Positions 58,207-64,000 of a stretch of 64,000 nt of DNA are shown piece after piece (position 1 is the stretch's first letter; each line of letters starts with the position of its first letter). Source of the DNA: Lanius collurio (Eukaryota > Chordata > Aves > Passeriformes > Laniidae); contig JACBWW010000086.1 of the NCBI GenBank assembly GCA_020086605.1, positions 571,749-635,748 on the forward strand. The letters are read 5' to 3'. The position numbers and the translations under genes are program-made. The notes below the pieces were generated by a model, which was given only the letters and a program-made list of their open reading frames with translations, was not told the DNA's origin and made no database searches.

Positions 58207-58519
58207 CAGATGCACTCGCTCTTTTATCTGGAGTATCTATTAACCAAAGCTTCCTATTAATTTCCCCTCCATAGAATCCATTAGGAATTCACCAGAACAC
58301 CACACAGTCTTTTTAGGTCCCAAATCCACCTCAGAACTCACCCCCCGTTCCTGGGTGGGCTCAGGGACGTTGTGGAGTAAAGTGCAGCTGATGGAAATGG
58401 TTTTTCCATTAATAAGAAGTTTTTCAGTAAGGAGGGAATAAAGAGCAGGAGAAGTGTCCCAACAGCCTCTCCCTGCAGATCCCTGGATGTGGAATGTACT
58501 GGAGCCTCAGGGCCTCACC

Positions 58520-58830
58520 CCCAACCTTCCACAGCCCAGGGCTCCACGCCCCAATGTCCAGCCTGGCCTTGGACACTCCCTGGGATCCAGGGGCAGCCAC
58601 AGCTGCTCTGGGCTCCCCACCCTCCCAGCCAGGAATTCCTTCCCAATATCCCATCTAACTCTGCCCTCTGGCACTGGGAAGCCATTCCCTGTGCCCTGTC
58701 CCTCCAGGCCTTGTCCCCAGTCCCTCTGCAGCTCTCCTGGAGCCCCTTCAGGCCCTGCAAGGGGCTCTGAGCTCTCCCCAGAGCCTTCTCTGCTCCAGGT
58801 GAACATTCCCAGCTCTCCCAGCTCCAAAGT
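58520..58830 (-). mobile_element. CR1-type LINE fragment
   Basis: GGATCCAGGGGCAGCCACAG, CAGGAATTCCTTCCCAATAT and GCCAGAGGGC in reverse complement; the tail is missing. Confidence 0.88.
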
Positions 58831-59436
58831 TGGAGCACCTTTCCTGAACAGTTCCCACTTCCACTGACACAACAGTTGGGCACAAAGGATCTGTGCCACC
58901 CCTCTGAGGGTGTCAGGGACATGTGGCTGCTCCCAGGTTCTCCTGCTGAGCTCCAGCTGCTGCTGCTCCGAGGAGGAGCTGCCGGGATCCTCCCCGTGCC
59001 AGCAGCAGCTCAGGAACATGGTGAATGCCAACACCTGGGGCCAAAACGAGGGGCTCAACCCCCCCATGTCCCTCCCCTACAGACAGGGGACACCTGTGCA
59101 GGGCTTTTGGGATAACACAGAAAAAGCCCCAGCCAGAGTTCTGGGAATAAGAGGGGAGTTAAATCCCCACAGGAGGAAGAGCAGATAAAAAATGAGACGT
59201 TGTGACAGGGCTGCCAGGCTGCGTGGCAGGAGGGTTAATTTTTTGTGAAACTGCCATTTCATATTCCCTTTCAGACAGGCTGAATTACACGGTGCTGGCT
59301 GCTGCAGGAGGAGCATAATTTCCTTCACAGAAATAATGACAGGGTACTTAAAGAGCAAGTGAATGGATGGCTGAAGTACTGGGCAGAGACTTCAGAAATC
59401 CAGGCTGAGCCCTCACCTTTAGAGGAGGCTCCTTTG

Positions 59437-59530
59437 GTGACCTTGGGCCAGTCATTTAATCTTCCTGTGTCTCAATTCCCTGCCAATAAATGGAATAATA
59501 ACTGTTCTGTCTGCCTGCCTTATTTAGGCT
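59437..59530 (+). mobile_element. Ancient MIR-like SINE relic
   Basis: GTGACCTTGGGCCAGTCATT, then TGTGTCTCAATTCCCTGCC, AAATGGAATAATAACTGTTC and a CTGCCTTATTTAGG ending follow the order of the MIR core and 3' part. This family predates the bird-mammal split. Confidence 0.7.
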
Positions 59531-60514
59531 GCAAACTCGGAATTTACAGCTCGTGTTTGCTCTGCTTTGAAGCCAAAGAGCTTCAATCTGTGCTGAGGTG
59601 TCTGGGACAACCACGATGTACAATGGGGAGAATAACAAAGGGCTGGGGTGGATGGTTTGGAACAACCTCAGTGTGAAAGGCTTAAGAATTCCTAATCCAT
59701 TGCTCCCTATCTCTTCCCTCAAAACGTGGAGAAGTTTGGAGCTGTGCTAAGAGTTCCAAAAGCATCAAAATAATTTAGGAACAGAGTTCATACTGATTTA
59801 TTGAATCTCTGAGTTCCTTCTGAAGCAGCAAGTGGGTAATTTAGAAACCTGCAGAATTTCCTTTGTGCTCAGTCAGGGCTGTAGCAGCTCCTCAGGTTTT
59901 TCAGTGTAAATTGAGGTTTGCAGGCTTCTGTGTACCCAGGTTTTATCCATCTCTTCAGCTTTCAGCAGTTTGTGCTATTTCCTGAAGCCAGGGAAGATGG
60001 GTCCCTGCTCCCAGAGCCAGTGAACACCAAATTTTCTCTATAGTTAAGCAATTTGCTGTACAAAGGGAACAATTCTAAAAATAGGGAGAAATGGCACCCT
60101 GACATTAGCAGGAACGATGACCCAATCCCCAACTTGCTGCAGGGCCTTTGTCCTGTAACTGCCTCCATCAGCAGGGCTGTGATGACATTATTTTCTGTGG
60201 TTATGTGGGGCACAAGGCTGTGGGTACCTGGAAGGGAGGATTTTGATCAGCCTGCAGAGGATGAACACACTGGGGAAGCTTCTGGGGGAACACTAAATCA
60301 AAGTTTCATTTACATCAGACACCAGCCTGGCCATTGCAGCATTAATGGCTGCACTGCTGCCCTCGGAATTTTGTGTGGATTTAATGTGTCAGTGGGGAAG
60401 TAAAAGACAGGGGAAGAGAGAGTCATTGTGGTTTATGAAGCCTGGATCTTTTCTTTCAGGTACCATAAAATGACAGCAATTTGTACAGGCTTAAAACTCT
60501 TCTGGCAACAGATT

Positions 60515-60662
60515 TGTGACTGCCCCACCCCTGGCAGTGCCCAAGGCCAGGCTGGACGGGGCTTGCAGCAACCTGGGGCAGTGGGAGGTGTCCCTGCCAT
60601 GGCAGGGGTGGCACTGGAAGAGCTTTAAGGTCCCTTCCAACCCAAACCATTCTGTGATTTCT
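60515..60662 (+). mobile_element. CR1-type LINE 3' end
   Basis: GGCAGTGCCCAAGGCCAGGC to AGCTTTAAGGTCCCTTCCAA and CCATTCTGTGATTTCT. Confidence 0.92.
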
Positions 60663-61389
60663 CAGTCACATCTGCCATAGTACCAGTGATGTGGGCAGTG
60701 CTGAGCCTGGTAGGTTAAAAAAAAAAAAAGGAAAAAAGAGGAAAGTGCCTGACAGCACGAACAACCCAAATTATTAAAGATATTTCAGTGCTTTTACCAC
60801 TGGCCTCGGCAGGATTCAGGCGTTTCATTTTCACACCTAAATACCTTTGAGAATGGAGGCTCTGAGTGGTGTGGAAAATTTGTTCTTTTTATATTTCAAA
60901 GCCCTGTTGGAAGCAAAGGGCTCAACTCTCCAAACAACCCCTGCCAGGCATCGAGGTCCCGGCGGTGCCCGAGTGCCCTGACCCTGCTCTGGCGTTTTTG
61001 GGGCAGGTTCCTGGGGTCCTGTGCTGGTTTCAGCCAGGGTAGAGAGAATGTCCTTTTCAGCTGCTTTGGGGCTGTGTTTGGGTTTGTGCTGAGCACAGGG
61101 CTGATAACTCAGAGATGTTTTTGTTCTTGCTGAGCTCACTCAGAGCCAAGGCCTTCCTTGGCCCTGTCCAGCCATGCTGGGGAGGGACTGGGGGTGCCTG
61201 GGGGGCTGGGAGGAGACACAGCTGGGACAGGTGACCCCAACTGACCCCAGGGATATTTCAGACCATAGGACATCACGCTCAGGATATAAATGGGGCCAGA
61301 GAAGGAATTGGGGAACGTTTGGACTGAAGAGCAGAATAAGCCATGACAGGAGCTGCAGCCCCCCAAAGCACTTGCACACCCGGGCCGTG

Positions 61390-61482
61390 GCAGCCTGGGC
61401 TGTATGGCAGGCTATGATTTGTTGTCACCTTTACAAACACAACAACAAAATCACTAGTCTTCCACACAGAGCCAGGCCAGGA
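61390..61482 (-). ncRNA. MIR7: miR-7 precursor hairpin
   Basis: On the minus strand, 61442-61464 reads the canonical 23-nt miR-7 sequence (seed GGAAGAC, core ACTAGTGATTTTGTTGT). The 3' arm at 61403-61424 (CAACAAATCATAGCCTGCC) is its near-complement and matches the known miR-7 star pattern. The lower stem pairs GCCTGG (near 61474) with CCAGGC (near 61392), giving a clean hairpin with an 17-base loop. In human, MIR7-3 and its host gene lie just beyond FEM1A on the same strand as FEM1A; the same order and strand are seen here. miR-7 acts in brain, pituitary and pancreatic endocrine cells. The host transcript exons are not identifiable. Confidence 0.95.
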
Positions 61483-64000
61483 GAGCAGCGCTTCCTCCTC
61501 AGGGACGTCCTCCCACACGTCTTCTCCCAGCATCCTTCCTCAGTTCTCATCCTGTAATCCTTGTTCCTGTGTCTCCCTCAGGGATGGATGCTGCCCTTTG
61601 CAGCGTTCCTCCTGAGACCACATCAAATCTCCCTGTAATCATCTCTCCAATTTGTGGCTGTTCCCGTGAGTTTCTGCTCCATTTTCTCACTCCAGAGACT
61701 CTGTAGGGACATCAGGGCTCAGCAGGGGCTCCTCTTGCCTTACCCTGTGATAAACTTCTCCAGGAGTGCTCTGTCAACCTGTCTGTCTCCCAGTTGTACT
61801 TTAGTCTGACTAAAATAAGCAAATGCAATATATGCTGGGGAACTCTGGAGAAAAGGACTCTGCAAAGAAAAAGATAATGATAGTGCCAAGTTTCCTGGAA
61901 TCCCGCTGAGAGGCTGATTTAAGCAAGGAAAACAAACCCCTTTTGCTGTTTCCTTTCTCTGGATTTGTTGATGAGCAATCTTTGGTTCAGGTCCAGCTTT
62001 TCTTTTACTGCCCAGCTTTTCTCTGTTAATACCTCACATGGATGAGGTGTGGAAGGACAGTGCTGGCTCACAGCCATGGAAAGGATCTGACTTTATTCCT
62101 TATCCAATAGATCTTTACTCACCTCAGCCACCGAAATCAGGCAGGGAATGGCCCCTTCCCATCTTCACCCAGCCTGTTTTGGGGACTTTCATAAGCCAGT
62201 GGGGAAAAAAGGGAAAAAATAAACCCATCCCTCAGCAGCTTTGGCTGCTCCTTCTGTGGGAGGATGAAGAGTGTGCAGCAACAGGAGAGGGTTTGGGTTT
62301 GCTGCTGCTGGCAGGGGCTGTGCCCTGTGGGCGCTCTTGGGGAGCAGTCCCACCCCTCCCTCCATCCCTCTCCCTTTTTATAACATATGTGCTTTCTATG
62401 GACACTTTATTTAAACTCCAGATGGGTGTTTCAGCCTGGGGATTTGTGCTGCTTTGAGATAACAGCCCTTTGTGCTGGCCTAGGTAGCAGGAGTGTTTGT
62501 GATAGCTGGGGCTGATACCAGGAGGTGTCCAGGTGGTCTTATTTAACAGGGAGCATTAGTGATACTGCCATTGTCCAGGAAATCAGATAAAAACGGGTCC
62601 AGGTGTTACCCAACACCGTGTTTGTGTAAGGACAGAGCCAACTGCTGAACACGGGGGGATGTGTTCTTGTACAAAACTGCTGGGTACAAAACCCCAAACC
62701 TCCCGGGTAAAATTTAACCAGGAGCTGGACTCAGATGAGCCTTGTGAGTCTCTTACAGCTCAGGATATTCTGTGATTCCAGTCTGAGTGTGGGGTGGAAC
62801 AGCAGTGAGTGTGCACTCCTTGTCACACTGGATACAAGTTCACCTGCCTGGCCTTGGATTTCCTACAGTTTCACCTAAACCATCACATATTTTCTTCTCT
62901 GTCCTCCCACAGAGGGATCTGCAGTGAAAACATCCAGAGAGTGAGACAATATTTAGAAGTAAAAATTCAGGACAATTCAGCCTTCAGCACAAGATAATTG
63001 GAAGAGAGGATGAATTGTAAAAAAGAATGAATTTGAGAGAAGAAAGTTTGGGAAGTGCTAAGATGGACTGGAATTCCAAGTGACAAGGACACTTTTCAGT
63101 CCTCGTTCTAGGACACAGCTCCACGAAGAGATTTACCACAAATCATTGCTAGACAGTCACGTAAAAATCAAGACAGGAGAAGTGTGAGCAAGAGCTCCTC
63201 TCTTGGTTTCACACCCAGACATTCCCTGTTCAGAGCAAGGTGTTTAGTAGGAAGCATAAATCGCAGGCTCAGAGGCGTGTGAGGTTTTTGTCTAGACTGT
63301 CTCCATGGGGCCGTATTTCTCCATGTGATATTTTTCAGGAAGGGATCTGCCACTTCTGGTTTGTCCTGGAGATTTCAGGGACGTGGCTCCTTGTACTGGT
63401 GGCAGCTGGACCTCCCCCCCTCCCTGGCACTGGGAGGCTCCTTGGTAATTGTTTCTATGGATGGGAGCTAAACTTAGCTCCAGAACAGGGGGAAAAAGCC
63501 TGTCTGGAAAGAGTGGGCACTCTTGGCCTCCAGCTATCTCCAAGCAGGCTCATCATGGAGAGATCCCCAGCTGCACTTCCAGGCTGTAAATTAAACAAAC
63601 AGTATTTCCTCTACACCAGACCACAGGGAGGGCAGGGAGAACAATGTGGCCTTATTGCTGTTATTTCCTTTGGTTTCAATCTCTGTCCTCTGCCCCCCAC
63701 CTCCTCCCCAGCCCCGTGTCTCCCACTTTACCCGATTTGTCATTTATTACCGTGCTTTAAAGAGAGGCAGGGGGAAAAATGCTCAGTGCAAATTATATTT
63801 TGAGCTGTTGTGCTTTGCCTCTTTGGCGGATAATAAATCTCTCTGGCAATGCTCCTCTGTATAGGATTTGTCATTAAATGCAATTAAACAAACCCTGCAG
63901 GTGTCCATGATCAGGCCTGCAGCAGCCCATTCACAACTGCAATGTTATTATCAGCCTGACAACAAAACACCAGATATTTCCTGAGCTCCTCTGATCGATG
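61483..64000. other. Right-hand flank, upstream of miR-7
   Basis: No coding exon recognised; DPP9, next in the human order, is not seen. The miR-7 host promoter would be on this side, since the gene is on minus. The last 180 bases (63820-63995) are AT-balanced and repeat-free, with a conserved-element look. Confidence 0.55.
62695..62780 (+). mobile_element. CR1-type LINE tail
   Basis: AGGAGCTGGACTCAGATGAG then CAGCTCAGGATATTCTGTGA, a CR1 3' terminus. Confidence 0.8.

Larger units (their letters stand above)
56771..61389. other. FEM1A to miR-7 interval
   Basis: No protein gene recognised. Holds the CR1, MIR and X-box items listed, a short TG repeat at 58037-58047, and an A run at 60719-60729. 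miR-7 host exons or promoter may lie here or to the right, unseen. Confidence 0.6.

Noticed and set aside
59359..59676. 105-codon plus-strand frame
   Set aside because: It lies across the MIR-like SINE relic and has no protein family match.

Overview
The window looks like a gene-dense segment of a bird genome, probably a small GC-rich chromosome. The evidence is many truncated CR1-type LINE 3' ends, compact introns (UHRF1 coding exons span about 11 kb), CpG-island promoters, and a gene order matching human 19p13.3 in reverse. That order is KDM4B, UHRF1, PLIN3, TICAM1, FEM1A and a miR-7 gene. Chicken chromosome 28 is the known counterpart of that human block; the species itself cannot be read from the sequence.

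Layout. 1-2740: the first three coding exons of KDM4B on the minus strand, with the rest of the gene beyond the left edge. 2741 to about 15.2 kb: the long 5' intron of KDM4B, holding two adjacent minisatellites (13-bp and 30-bp units) and ending in a CpG island interrupted by a 225-base assembly gap. 16.4-30.0 kb: UHRF1, minus strand, 16 coding exons, with a 5' CpG island carrying E2F and CCAAT elements and a triplicated 43-bp splice-donor repeat. 30.3-36.6 kb: mostly intergenic; the expected ARRDC5 is not visible. 36.6-46.0 kb: PLIN3, plus strand, with an unusual 44-residue repeat expansion. 46.3-50.2 kb: TICAM1 (TRIF), plus strand, one coding exon. 53.9-56.8 kb: FEM1A, minus strand, intronless. 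61.4 kb: a miR-7 hairpin, minus strand, between FEM1A and the right edge. The remainder is CR1 fragments, an ancient MIR-like SINE, and AT-rich or conserved-looking noncoding DNA.

The genes do not form one pathway. UHRF1 (maintenance DNA methylation) and KDM4B (H3K9 demethylation) are chromatin regulators arranged head to tail, with about 1.2 kb between the UHRF1 poly(A) signal and the KDM4B CpG island. PLIN3 coats lipid droplets, TICAM1 transmits TLR3-type innate signals, FEM1A is a CUL2 substrate receptor, and miR-7 is a neuroendocrine microRNA. The most unusual items are the PLIN3 44-residue tandem array, the alanine in the TICAM1 BB loop, the triplicated donor motif in the UHRF1 leader region, and the miR-7 hairpin.
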